A program made the translations under genes and the position numbers. Source: Candidatus Zipacnadia bacterium (GTDB lineage: Bacteria; Armatimonadota; Zipacnadia; Zipacnadales; Zipacnadaceae). From it: a DNA stretch of 29,078 nt. Under the pieces are notes generated by a model that did not search any database, was not told the origin of the DNA, and worked only from the letters and a program-made list of their open reading frames with translations. The stretch is from contig JALGTI010000012.1 in assembly GCA_029821455.1 (NCBI GenBank), forward strand, positions 1-29,078, given 5' to 3'. This document shows, one piece after another, positions 1 to 7,795 of the stretch (position 1 is the stretch's first letter; every line of letters begins with the position of its first letter).

Positions 1-56
1 CGCGGCGGCGGTTGTTCTTCCCAACGAAGTCAGAGGGCGAGGAGTAGCCGGCGCCC

Positions 57-153
57 GACCTTGTCCGCATGACCGAGCGCTATGCTCACCGTGTATCCGA
101 TCAAGGTGGCGCAGGCCATGGGCGCGATCGAGGAGGGCAGTGAGAGCAAGTGA
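57..153 (+). pseudogene. C-terminal scar of a tyrosine recombinase
   Basis: Reading from 57 gives DLVRMTERYAH, which matches the catalytic-tyrosine motif at the C-terminus of phage-type tyrosine recombinases (typically TVRMTERYAHLSP). After that the plausible tail is in the next frame (from about 85, LTVYPIKVAQAMGAIEEG) and ends at a TGA at 151-153. A stop (TAG, 45-47) lies just upstream in the first frame, and bases 1-56 show no recognisable recombinase sequence. I read this as a decayed, frameshifted remnant. The motif is short, so the call is tentative. Confidence 0.35.
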
Positions 154-263
154 GTGCGGGCAGCAGACTACCGAAGATGCCAACGTGCAGTCCTTAGCCA
201 AAGGCCCAGTGACGTAGCAGAGAGGAATACCTATCGCTGTGTGTGGCACAGGAGGCAATCCGG

Positions 264-815
264 ATGAAGGTAATTGCATTCGTCGGCAGTCCGCGCAAGG
301 GTGGGAATACTGACCGGCTGGTTGAGGAGATTCTAACCGGGGCAATGGAGGCCGGCCATCAGACTGAGAAAGTGTATCTGATGGACTATGCCCTCACGCC
401 TATTGATGCCGTATATGGTGACGAGATGAGCTGGACTGACCCGCGTCAGGATGTAGCGGATGAGCTTATTAACAAAATGGTGCAGGCGGATGTGGTGGTC
501 CTGGGGTCGCCGGTCTACTGGTTCGGTATCAGCGGGCTGCTGAAGCTATTCATTGATCGCTGGTCGCTGTACCAGCGCGATGGGCAGCGGCTGATGGAAT
601 TGACGGCTGGCAGGCGGATGGTGGTAGTCTTGGCTATGGCTGATCCGCAACCCGGTTATGTTGAGACGGTGCTGGCGCCGCTGCGGCAGGCTGCAAAGTG
701 GTTGAAGATGGAATGGGCGGGGCAGGTTATCGCCTCGGGGGTCAGCGACCCAGGGGACATCGAGAGCCATCCACAGGCGCTCTCCGAGGCCCGCGAGCTA
801 GGTAAGTCGCTATAG
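264..815 (+). CDS. NAD(P)H-dependent FMN reductase / flavodoxin-like oxidoreductase
   Basis: The 183-aa product begins MKVIAFVGSPRKGGNTDRL. GSPRKGGNT is the phosphate-binding loop of the NADPH-dependent FMN reductase/flavodoxin fold. Around residue 75, VVVLGSPVYWFGISGLLK is the second flavin-contact segment, and it is followed by the FIDRW helix usual in this iron-sulfur-flavoprotein/WrbA-like group. The protein probably binds FMN and reduces small molecules or flavin in the cytoplasm; the substrate cannot be told. I chose ATG 264 over an in-frame GTG at 243 because AGGAGG at 250-255 sits 8 nt before 264. The gene lies outside the island, between two recombinase scars. Confidence 0.88.
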   Translation: MKVIAFVGSPRKGGNTDRLVEEILTGAMEAGHQTEKVYLMDYALTPIDAVYGDEMSWTDPRQDVADELINKMVQADVVVLGSPVYWFGISGLLKLFIDRWSLYQRDGQRLMELTAGRRMVVVLAMADPQPGYVETVLAPLRQAAKWLKMEWAGQVIASGVSDPGDIESHPQALSEARELGKSL

Positions 816-876
816 ACCCACCGTGTGCATTGGAGGGCGGGGAGCAGGCATTCATTGAGGACGAGGTGTTGATACC

Positions 877-1154
877 ATGAGCGAGATGAAGAACAGGGAC
901 TTGCGCCATGCGGTGCTCTATGCGCGCGTGTCCTCCAAGCAGATGGTGGCGGTGATGGCCACCGTGTGCAAGGCCTGCCGGCAAGTCGCATAAACTGCGT
1001 CTTCGATGGGGAAAAGCTAGTCGCTACCTACAAAAGACCCTTCTGCTGGTTCGCAGAAGGGTCCCTGCGTCCTGTATGGCGGGCCGTCCGGGACGACTTC
1101 ACAGACTTCTTCCGCAGCGAGGAATGCCTGGAGCTAGCGCGCGCAGTGGCATGA
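877..1154 (+). pseudogene. Internally deleted large serine recombinase
   Basis: Codons from ATG 877 read MSEMKNRDLRHAVLYARVSS, the start of a serine-recombinase catalytic domain with the nucleophile motif YARVSS. After SKQ the homology stops and the frame ends at TAA 991-993. From about 985, in another frame, FDGEKLVATYKRPFCW is the recombinase C-terminus, almost identical to the copy ending at 20672. It continues WRAVRDDFTDFFRSEEC to a TGA at 1152-1154. More than 1 kb of the middle of the gene is missing. The leader (GAGGTGTTG before the ATG) also matches the right-hand copy. Unlike that copy, the C-terminus here is not cut off by a tRNA gene. Confidence 0.75.
991..1083 (+). repeat. Left copy of a 93-bp direct repeat (recombinase 3' end / junction)
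   Basis: By eye, 86 of 93 positions match 20575-20667. It encodes the recombinase C-terminus and includes a perfect 10-bp stem (ACCCTTCTGC at 1037-1046, GCAGAAGGGT at 1053-1062) with CTTTTG following on the minus strand. Identity ends at TATGGCGGG, exactly where the right copy enters the tRNA-Asp 3' end. This fits a left junction of the island built on an older integrase gene. Confidence 0.7.
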
Positions 1155-1580
1155 TAGTGCCATCCGGGAGCACAAGACTGGTCCATCTGGCTCCCTTTCG
1201 TGAAGTCATTTCGCAACAAACTGGCAGCAGCTTCGGGGGATCTGCTATCAGTCTTCGCGGTGGTGAGAGAGCTAGCCGCATGCGGGCCGGCCTCGTGGAG
1301 AGCGAGACTGCTCCAACCTAACAAGGCAGCGAATGCCTCACCACCCCTAGTGTTCACTGGCTGACTCCCGAGGCGTCAGCCGGCTCCTTGCCTTTCTCGG
1401 CCCACAGCAACCCAGCAATGCGATGGCTTGACTGCGAACATCGGATCCGAGCAACCTGCGGTCGATAGGTGTTATTAGGCCTCGTGGTAAAGAGGCTGTG
1501 CATAGCGCAAAGCAGATGCAGCAGGACGCGTGACGTTGTCGTAGGTCTGCTGCGTCTAACAAGGTCTGAGGAAGTGCACT
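1155..1580. other. Non-coding stretch at the island's left end
   Basis: This is 426 bp between the recombinase scar and the stop of the radical SAM gene. Short open frames exist on both strands but none has a ribosome-binding site, a family resemblance or a convincing composition. I see no clear intrinsic terminator for the six-gene operon here, although transcription of that operon must end in or beyond this stretch. Confidence 0.5.
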
Positions 1581-2951
1581 CTAGCGCGTACCGGACCTTG
1601 CAACACTGGTATAGTGGGCGAGCAGATCCCTTACTCGTCTCGGGAGTGCCGGCCCTAGGTTGATATCCTTGATCTTGCCAGCTCCGACCAGTCTCAGGAA
1701 TGTGCCTTTCTCGTCACGGGACAAGGCACGGTAGTCTGAGCGCCATTCATTTGCCCCATTCGTTTCATACCGGCGTCGATGTATGATGTAGTCGTCGGGC
1801 ATGAGGCATATTTCGATGAACTCATCTGCAGTTGCCCCGAACGCAGCTTCGAAGAAGTCCCGCTTCGCGCTGACGACGCCTCTGGTGGCCAGGAGGATGC
1901 ACTGCACACCACGAAGCAGTCTACGGTTCCAATGCTTCCCAACGTAGGACCGATCCGTGGCATTCAGCGGTATGTACTTCATTGGAAAAGAGTTGACTTG
2001 AATGTCTAATCGATCGGCGAGCTCAACGCTAGTCCTGATGCGCTTGTAGAAGTCCTGAGGGGTATCTTCGAAGTTGTACAGTACGTAAGTCGAGATGTTG
2101 CGTACGCCATAATCGCTGGCTAACACCACACGGGAAATGTAGAGCTCCTCGAGTGAGATCATGTCAAAGGCGAGGCGAAATGGGCTAATCGGTATGTCCG
2201 ACAATAGGGCCATCTTATCCTCGGTCAGAAGCCTGATGTCCAAACCTTGATTGAAGTCCACATGGCGTACCCTCCCATTAAGCCTTGCCTCGCGACCAAA
2301 GCCCGAATCGATGATGTCACCAACGATGCGTTCGAACTGGTCCGACGCCAGTACATTGTTATCCAGCAAGACTAAGTGTTGCTTTGGTCCGAACACCTTA
2401 TCAATCGTGTCCAAGTGACGTTTCAGGGGTAGATAGTGCACGAATTCGGGCTCGATAGCACTTACTGCACAGAATGGGCAGTCGTTCGGGCACCCGCGCG
2501 TCGCGTAGGCTATGTATGAGTCGTTGAGAGCGTATTCATGCTCGATATCCTCGAGCATTTGATAATCTGGTATGAGTGCGTCGATGCAAGTCCGATCTCC
2601 ACTATCTAGCATACCGGGCTTATCGAGCAGACCCCTGATCGCCCTGGCCCCTGTGTGCTCCTCGAGCTCGTCACCTAGTAGCGTAGCCATAACACCGCCA
2701 GCCACTATCTCGCCGGGATGCTGCACACAGTCGCGGTAGAAGTCTATCGTCTCCAGGATGACCTTCCAAGAGAACGTGAATGTGGCGCTGACATAAACAC
2801 GGTCCCAAGTCTCCTCCGCAGCCATGCGGTCCCGGCCTCTCACGAACCGCACGAAATCGCCGCGAATCTTGTGATAAGTGGACAACTTCATGAGCCCGAG
2901 AGGAGGAAAGCCATTCCTGTAGTCGGGATCCACCAACAGGATTCTCATCAT
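1581..2951 (-). CDS. B12-domain-like radical SAM protein, last gene of the six-gene operon
   Basis: The 456-aa product starts MMRILLVDPDYRNGFPPLGL, which resembles the Rossmann-type N-terminal domain of B12-binding radical SAM enzymes. Near residues 151-163, TRGCPNDCPFCAV carries C154, C158 and C161 in the CxxxCxxC pattern that ligates the radical SAM 4Fe-4S cluster. SAM cleavage to a 5'-deoxyadenosyl radical is therefore expected; the substrate is unknown. No second cysteine cluster is visible. ATG 2951 overlaps the upstream stop as ATGA, with GGAGAG about 9 nt ahead, so translation is coupled to the preceding gene. A longer start at 2987 is in frame but would overlap that gene by 40 nt. It could make or repair a modified base or a small signalling molecule; both are inference. 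Confidence 0.85.
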   Translation of the reverse strand: MMRILLVDPDYRNGFPPLGLMKLSTYHKIRGDFVRFVRGRDRMAAEETWDRVYVSATFTFSWKVILETIDFYRDCVQHPGEIVAGGVMATLLGDELEEHTGARAIRGLLDKPGMLDSGDRTCIDALIPDYQMLEDIEHEYALNDSYIAYATRGCPNDCPFCAVSAIEPEFVHYLPLKRHLDTIDKVFGPKQHLVLLDNNVLASDQFERIVGDIIDSGFGREARLNGRVRHVDFNQGLDIRLLTEDKMALLSDIPISPFRLAFDMISLEELYISRVVLASDYGVRNISTYVLYNFEDTPQDFYKRIRTSVELADRLDIQVNSFPMKYIPLNATDRSYVGKHWNRRLLRGVQCILLATRGVVSAKRDFFEAAFGATADEFIEICLMPDDYIIHRRRYETNGANEWRSDYRALSRDEKGTFLRLVGAGKIKDINLGPALPRRVRDLLAHYTSVARSGTR

Positions 2952-3415
2952 GTTTTGGCGCTCTCCAAAGGTTGGCTGATCTGCCAAACAAACCCTAGTA
3001 GGAGTTTGGGCAATTCCCGCGTCACTTCGTGGCTGGAGTCCAAGCGCGGAGGTCCGTTGCCACGGGCTAGGAAGTCACACAGGAACTCTTGAATGAGAAC
3101 CTCCAAGCCACCGTATGCATATTCCTCGATGCGTGCGATCACTTTCTCATCATCTTGGATCGACTCGAAGTTCATTGCGTTTTCCTCGAGAACCATCGCA
3201 TAGTAGCATGTCCACTCTTCTGGCGTTATGGTACGAGACCAGAAGCGCTCACCGGCTTGGGCACTCAATGGCCGAGAACACTTGCGCTGATAACCCAGAC
3301 AAGCGCAAATGAAGAATAGCTCATGTTGATCGCCCACTGCTAGATTGCGCAACTCCACATAGAGGTCCGCGTGCCTATTGGCGGTCCGCACGCGGATTTG
3401 GCCATCCATTCTCAT
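2948..3415 (-). CDS. Small protein resembling Dnd-associated protein 4
   Basis: This 155-aa protein has the pattern IRVRT...DLYVELRNLAV, then HELFFICACLGYQRKCSRPL, then GERFWSRTITPEEWTCYYAM and a helical end (EEYAYGGLEVLIQEFLCDF). The F-hydrophobic-CACLGY-basic-RPL block recalls small proteins annotated as DNA phosphorothioation-associated protein 4. That is a recalled resemblance, not a search hit. No catalytic motif is visible. ATG 3415 shares its A with the TGA of the ATPase gene, and GGAGG lies 10 nt upstream; a TTG at 3418 is less likely. The gene's 3' end overlaps the radical SAM start, so it is coupled on both sides. It is likely a partner subunit of the ATPase. Confidence 0.75.
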   Translation of the reverse strand: MRMDGQIRVRTANRHADLYVELRNLAVGDQHELFFICACLGYQRKCSRPLSAQAGERFWSRTITPEEWTCYYAMVLEENAMNFESIQDDEKVIARIEEYAYGGLEVLIQEFLCDFLARGNGPPRLDSSHEVTRELPKLLLGFVWQISQPLESAKT

Positions 3416-5460
3416 CAAACTTCATCCTCCCTCGACAGGACCGCAAACGCGTCACTAACACTCGTTTCTTCCACTACTGTCGAGCCATCCATGGTGGATC
3501 TGAGATGCACAAAACGCCCCCAGTGTCCTCCATCTCTAAGCCATCGGGCTTCGGTACGCCTGAACTCGGTATCAGTCGCGAGTAGAATCCACTGACTGCA
3601 GACCTCTGGCAGTGCGCTAATCAGGTTCTGCCGGTGCTCTGATGAGAGTCGTCCAAAGGGCGCGTCCATGAAAAGCGGCATCTGGAGCACAGGTGAATCA
3701 GTTCCACATGCGCAACGCGCCAGCGCAGTAATGAATGCGATGGAGGTTATCTGCCGCTGTCCACTTGATATGTTCGCAAGAAATGGGTCTCCGGACGGAC
3801 CGTAAACCTGGAGGGCATATCCTTCATCCACGACAACCCGTTCTATGCTGTGCCTCCCTAACTCATCTATGAACTGGCGCAAGTGTTCCGACGCGTACTG
3901 GCCGATCAGGTTGCGGATTTCGGACGTGAACTCCGTGTGAACAGATGAGAGCACATCATGGATACGGCGCGCCAGCCTTGCTCTGGCGACCAAGACATTT
4001 GAACGCCTTAACTCCTCGTCCTTCTCCTCAAGCTGAATAGCTACCCTATCACGTGTGCTTGACAGGTCGTTGAGTTCCTCGCCAAGTTTCACACGATGCG
4101 CCTCTTTCCCGCGTATCCTAAGCTCCACCAACGTTCGCTGTTCTTCTAGCTCCTTCGCATCCTGTCTGTTAGACGAGCCAATCCGTTCGTCAAGCCTTTC
4201 GATCTTCTGTCCAACGCTCTCAGCTTTGTTTGTGGCGTTTCCGTACTGAAAGAGCAGCATATGCGCCTTGTCGCAGATGTCATCTCTCTTGCTCATCACA
4301 TCGCTGAGATACCGCCAGAGATCTAAGGCCGCATCGTGAATGGCGGGATCGCCCACTTTCTCGTGCCATGCAATGATGTGTTGCCAAGCCTCGGAGCCCT
4401 CACGAACCTCGTGGCCGCAGATGCATTTGTGGTCTTCGAGTATCTTCTCTATCAGTTCACGCCTGATTTCCGGAGGGATTTCGCCCCTCTTCTTGCGTTG
4501 GTCTATACCAGCGAACACTGCTGAAACAGTCGGCATGACCAGTAGCGTCGCCGTCTTGGCCGTATGCGATCTCATCTCTTCCAGGAAGCTCTGCATATCT
4601 TGTTCGATGCTTGCCAACTCCGCTTCAGCGCCTTGTCTCTGTTCCACCAAGTGGCGGATTTCAGCGTATTCGCTCAAGAGTTGATCCAGCCTGCGCTTCT
4701 CGTCTATCCCCTTTTCAACCTCATCTGCCAGTTCATTCAAGCCAGCCTTGACTCCAGTAATCTTATTGTCGACTTCCCGGAGCTGATTCGCGAGCCTCGC
4801 CCGCTCCACATCAATCTGATCACCTACTTGGTCTTCGAACCCGTCACTCACCCGCTTTGCTACCTTGATGGCTTTCTCCAGCGCGTCCACATTGAGCAAG
4901 CACCTGATTCCCTTGGCTATCTCTTGACGCTGCTGTCCACTTGCGCGCGTCAGCCGCTCTATCCTCTCGCCGTCAAACAGAAAATAGTCCTTCATCCGTC
5001 TATCGAGTATCTTCTGTACGATGGCGTCGACCTCAGCTGGGTCTTCGATGATCTTGGTGTTGCCGCTTCGTAACGTAATCTGCAGCCTGATAGGTCCGAG
5101 TTCCTCGAGCACGCCCTCCTTCGTCAGCATGCCCCGCAACTCTCGCCTGAGGACATGGCGCTCGCCATTTGCGCTAAACTCAGCCTCGACGTAGGCACTG
5201 ACAGGTGTATTGGCCGCTGCTTCTCGCAGAACTGTAGTATTGACCAGCTGGAGTTCCTGCTGAGGCGTGTCGTCGTCCTGAGACAAGCGGCGGTCACCGA
5301 ACAAGCAGAAGATGAGCGCTCGATAGATCGTCGTTTTCCCTCGGCCATTCTCCCCAAAAACCACCGTTGCATTCGTCCCACCAGGCTCCTTGGCGAATTC
5401 GATCTGTTGCGTGCCCTTGAACTGTCGGAAATTGCTAAGCGTCAGCTTTTCAAGAATCAT
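3415..5460 (-). CDS. DndD-like SMC-family ATPase
   Basis: The 681-aa product starts ILEKLTLSNFRQFKGTQQIEF and has Walker A GENGRGKTT (residues 36-44). At 159-170 YFLFDGERIERL matches the FDGE(K/R)IE block characteristic of DndD. Long heptad-rich coiled coils run from about 200-300 and 430-500. Near the apex is KCICGHEV (C346, C348), a CxC instead of the Rad50 CxxC hook. An ABC-type signature ISSGQRQ lies near 564, and Walker B LFMDAPFG near 597. DndD is the ATPase of the DNA phosphorothioation complex; related proteins occur in other defence systems. Length is normal for the family. The start overlaps the preceding 62-aa gene by 11 nt. Helicase and small-protein neighbours match a Dnd-type setting, but DndC is missing. 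Confidence 0.88.
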   Translation of the reverse strand: MILEKLTLSNFRQFKGTQQIEFAKEPGGTNATVVFGENGRGKTTIYRALIFCLFGDRRLSQDDDTPQQELQLVNTTVLREAAANTPVSAYVEAEFSANGERHVLRRELRGMLTKEGVLEELGPIRLQITLRSGNTKIIEDPAEVDAIVQKILDRRMKDYFLFDGERIERLTRASGQQRQEIAKGIRCLLNVDALEKAIKVAKRVSDGFEDQVGDQIDVERARLANQLREVDNKITGVKAGLNELADEVEKGIDEKRRLDQLLSEYAEIRHLVEQRQGAEAELASIEQDMQSFLEEMRSHTAKTATLLVMPTVSAVFAGIDQRKKRGEIPPEIRRELIEKILEDHKCICGHEVREGSEAWQHIIAWHEKVGDPAIHDAALDLWRYLSDVMSKRDDICDKAHMLLFQYGNATNKAESVGQKIERLDERIGSSNRQDAKELEEQRTLVELRIRGKEAHRVKLGEELNDLSSTRDRVAIQLEEKDEELRRSNVLVARARLARRIHDVLSSVHTEFTSEIRNLIGQYASEHLRQFIDELGRHSIERVVVDEGYALQVYGPSGDPFLANISSGQRQITSIAFITALARCACGTDSPVLQMPLFMDAPFGRLSSEHRQNLISALPEVCSQWILLATDTEFRRTEARWLRDGGHWGRFVHLRSTMDGSTVVEETSVSDAFAVLSREDEV

Positions 5461-5638
5461 GATCGGTCGAAGCCTCCTCTGCCGCAGAGGTGGCTTGCCT
5501 TATTAATGCCGATAACTGCTCGACCACTGCACCTTCTGAATGGGTCTGGGATAACTCTACCGCTCGCACCGCGAGATCGCGGACCTCCGGCTCGTACTCT
5601 CCGAGCCTGTCTGCAATTCGACGGTTTATCATCTGCAT
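5450..5638 (-). CDS. Small operon protein of unknown function (62 aa)
   Basis: The product begins MQMINRRIADRLGEYEPEV and is predicted helical, with an acidic end (EEASTDHDS). I do not recognise a family. The start is decided by the ribosome-binding site: GGAGG lies only 1 nt before an ATG at 5644 but 7 nt before ATG 5638, so 5638 is preferred. The gene fills the gap between the helicase stop (5654) and the ATPase start and overlaps the latter by 11 nt, so it is very likely translated. The position in the cluster suggests an accessory subunit; it does not obviously look like DndE. Confidence 0.7.
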   Translation of the reverse strand: MQMINRRIADRLGEYEPEVRDLAVRAVELSQTHSEGAVVEQLSALIRQATSAAEEASTDHDS

Positions 5639-5653
5639 TTCCATCCCTCCGCC

Positions 5654-7795
5654 CTACTCGGCTTCGCCGACAAGATCCCTTTCATGTGCCTGAAGCTCTG
5701 CGTGGATCTCCCAGGGCTTCTTGTCAAGCAGGTCCAGCATTTGGTATTTGTCCAGAATGTCACGTATCTGAGCCCGTGCTTGAAAGAAGTTGGTGGCAGC
5801 AGAGGCAAATTCGGAAAAGCGTGGCATTTCCCGCCGCAGCAGACTCGCGCCCATTTCGTCCCTTCTCTGGATCATGCTGGAGTTGGGCACGACGACAAAA
5901 TCGTAGACCGTTGCTCTGTTCTTTCCCTCCGCCTTACGCAGAATCCTGCCACGTCTCTGAATAAACTCTCTGGGGTTACTTGTGCTGGCAAGCAAGAACG
6001 CAGTCTGCGTCGCCGGAACATCTACACCTTCATCGAGGCACCTGACTGCCACCAGTGCCTGAAGATCGCCCTCCGCGAAACGCGAAAGGATCTCCTGCCT
6101 TTCAACCGCTGACACCGTGTGCACGAACTCGTGGCACCGGAGGCCCAAGTTGGACACTTCATTGAGAACATGCGAGTGTGTCCCTGGGGCACAGTATATT
6201 AGAACGTGTTTCAACTCGCTTCTGGATTGTCCCTGTTGCTGTATGAGATCGCGCAGAATCGATAACAGCTTTGGAATCTTCGCCCGTGCGCCTGCCACTA
6301 TTCTGGCCCTCTTCAGAAGTAGCCGCTTAAGGTCTTCATTTTCATCGGTCAAACGAGCGCCATCGCCAATAAGCACACCAATCCGGGTACTTAGGGATGC
6401 GTAGTCCTCCATTTCGTCCGGTCCCAGGCTAGCCAGAACCGGTAGATACTCATAGGGAGCCAAGTATCCTTGTTCCACGGCTTTGCCCAACGGGAACTCA
6501 AAGCAAATGTCGCCGAAGTAGGAGGTAATCGCCTGACTTCCCTCCGGGTCCAACCACCTCCGCGGAGTCGCTGACAGACCCAATCGCATCCTAGCTCGAG
6601 GTGTCATGGCGTTTCGCAACTGGTGCGAACCCAACGAGTGAACCTCATCCCCGATGAGCATCGTGTACTCTGGGTTGAGGCCCTTGATAGTCCGAGCAAA
6701 CCTCTCTGACGCCGCGGTCTGGTGTACGACCAATAAGCAAAGAGCTGACACCCCTCCGACGCTGAAATCTTGCACTTTGGACACGACGTTCAATTGCCAA
6801 TTTCCGTGTGCACTGGAGCAATGATTCGGGCGAAAACCGAACTGGACGCAATCCTTCTGCCATTGATCGAGCAGGTGCAGATAAGGTACGGCGATGATTA
6901 CGGCCAGTTTCCCTAGGGCTTGATACCGGTCCACGGCTGCTGCAAGCGCTGTGTAGGTCTTTCCAACGCCGGTCGCCATTTCCAGAAGACCTTGACAGTT
7001 GCTAGCTAGCCAAGCTTGCAAGGCAGCCTCCTGATAGCCACGCAGTTCTACGGCGCGCCCTGGGGTGTCTCGAGAATAGACAACACGAGTCAGAGAGGCC
7101 TCTGGCAATGAGTACGGCCGGGCGGACCGAGACCGCAGCCTAATCAGCTGGTCTCGCACAGCTTCCGGTATCGCATGCGTGTTGAACTGCGGGTTGTTTC
7201 CGTGCCAGAGGCTGGTGAGGCGACGGTAATGCGCATCGACGTAGGGCCGCTGTCCCAGTTCCCAGGATTTGAAAACCGAGAATGCTTCGCCGTTCAACGT
7301 GCCCTGTATCGAATCGTTGAACGACCCGTGAAAGGCGACCATATCCCCTGCTTCATCCGTGAACACTCCGACCTTATCGTGGTAGTTGCCGCCCTCAAAG
7401 CCTCTTCGGGGAAGAGCGAACCTGAAGTCGAGGACTCCATCAGCAACCATCCATGCTAGCGCATTCAGGGTGTCTTCTTCGAGTGAGCGCTCAAGCTCCT
7501 CAATGTTCCGCTCTAGGGCCCGCCTTAGGACTTCGTCTTGGCGTGCTTCTGACCCAAGCTTCAATGCTTCCAGATCACCCGATTCAAGAACTGGCGAAAG
7601 GACGATCCTAGCTGTGCCACCGTGCCGAACGAAGTCGCTCACACCTTCCGAAGCGACTCGCAACCACCCCGACGAGAAGAAGCCTACTCCCCGGACATAC
7701 TCTTTGGACATGTGGAGGAGGGGCACCAGAAGGTCCCGAGTTAAGTCGTAGGTTGAGCTATCATAGACAGGTAGCAATGAGAGAGATCTAAGCAT
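5654..7795 (-). CDS. PLD-nuclease / DEAH helicase fusion, like the Dnd-system restriction enzyme
   Basis: In this 713-aa protein the N-terminal part (1-200) reads YVRGVGFFSSGWLRVASEG and later YHDKVGVF...DMVAFHGSFNDS (H139, K141), a phospholipase-D-type nuclease module. The helicase part has Walker A ATGVGKT (274-280), DEVH (383-386, a DEAH-box variant), LSAT (407-410) and the motif V/VI block RCLDEGVDVP...QRRGRILR. This order matches proteins annotated as DNA phosphorothioation system restriction enzyme. It probably unwinds and cuts unmodified or marked DNA. The start at ATG 7795, with GGAG 10 nt ahead, overlaps the upstream gene by 8 nt; an in-frame upstream start lies 60 nt into that gene and is not needed. 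Identity is fairly sure; activity is inferred. Confidence 0.88.
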   Translation of the reverse strand: MLRSLSLLPVYDSSTYDLTRDLLVPLLHMSKEYVRGVGFFSSGWLRVASEGVSDFVRHGGTARIVLSPVLESGDLEALKLGSEARQDEVLRRALERNIEELERSLEEDTLNALAWMVADGVLDFRFALPRRGFEGGNYHDKVGVFTDEAGDMVAFHGSFNDSIQGTLNGEAFSVFKSWELGQRPYVDAHYRRLTSLWHGNNPQFNTHAIPEAVRDQLIRLRSRSARPYSLPEASLTRVVYSRDTPGRAVELRGYQEAALQAWLASNCQGLLEMATGVGKTYTALAAAVDRYQALGKLAVIIAVPYLHLLDQWQKDCVQFGFRPNHCSSAHGNWQLNVVSKVQDFSVGGVSALCLLVVHQTAASERFARTIKGLNPEYTMLIGDEVHSLGSHQLRNAMTPRARMRLGLSATPRRWLDPEGSQAITSYFGDICFEFPLGKAVEQGYLAPYEYLPVLASLGPDEMEDYASLSTRIGVLIGDGARLTDENEDLKRLLLKRARIVAGARAKIPKLLSILRDLIQQQGQSRSELKHVLIYCAPGTHSHVLNEVSNLGLRCHEFVHTVSAVERQEILSRFAEGDLQALVAVRCLDEGVDVPATQTAFLLASTSNPREFIQRRGRILRKAEGKNRATVYDFVVVPNSSMIQRRDEMGASLLRREMPRFSEFASAATNFFQARAQIRDILDKYQMLDLLDKKPWEIHAELQAHERDLVGEAE

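Noticed and set aside
991..1083. Reading the 93-bp repeat as a simple attL/attR duplication
   Set aside because: Serine integrases leave only a short core duplication, and both copies encode a recombinase C-terminus with a recombinase N-terminus upstream, so two related integrase genes explain it better.
1155..1321. Possible small gene starting at ATG 1151
   Set aside because: No ribosome-binding site and no recognisable or periodic protein features.
2948..2987. Longer radical SAM start (MADQPTFGERQN...)
   Set aside because: It would overlap the upstream gene by 40 nt; the ATGA overlap at 2951 has a ribosome-binding site and the conserved MRILLVDPD start.
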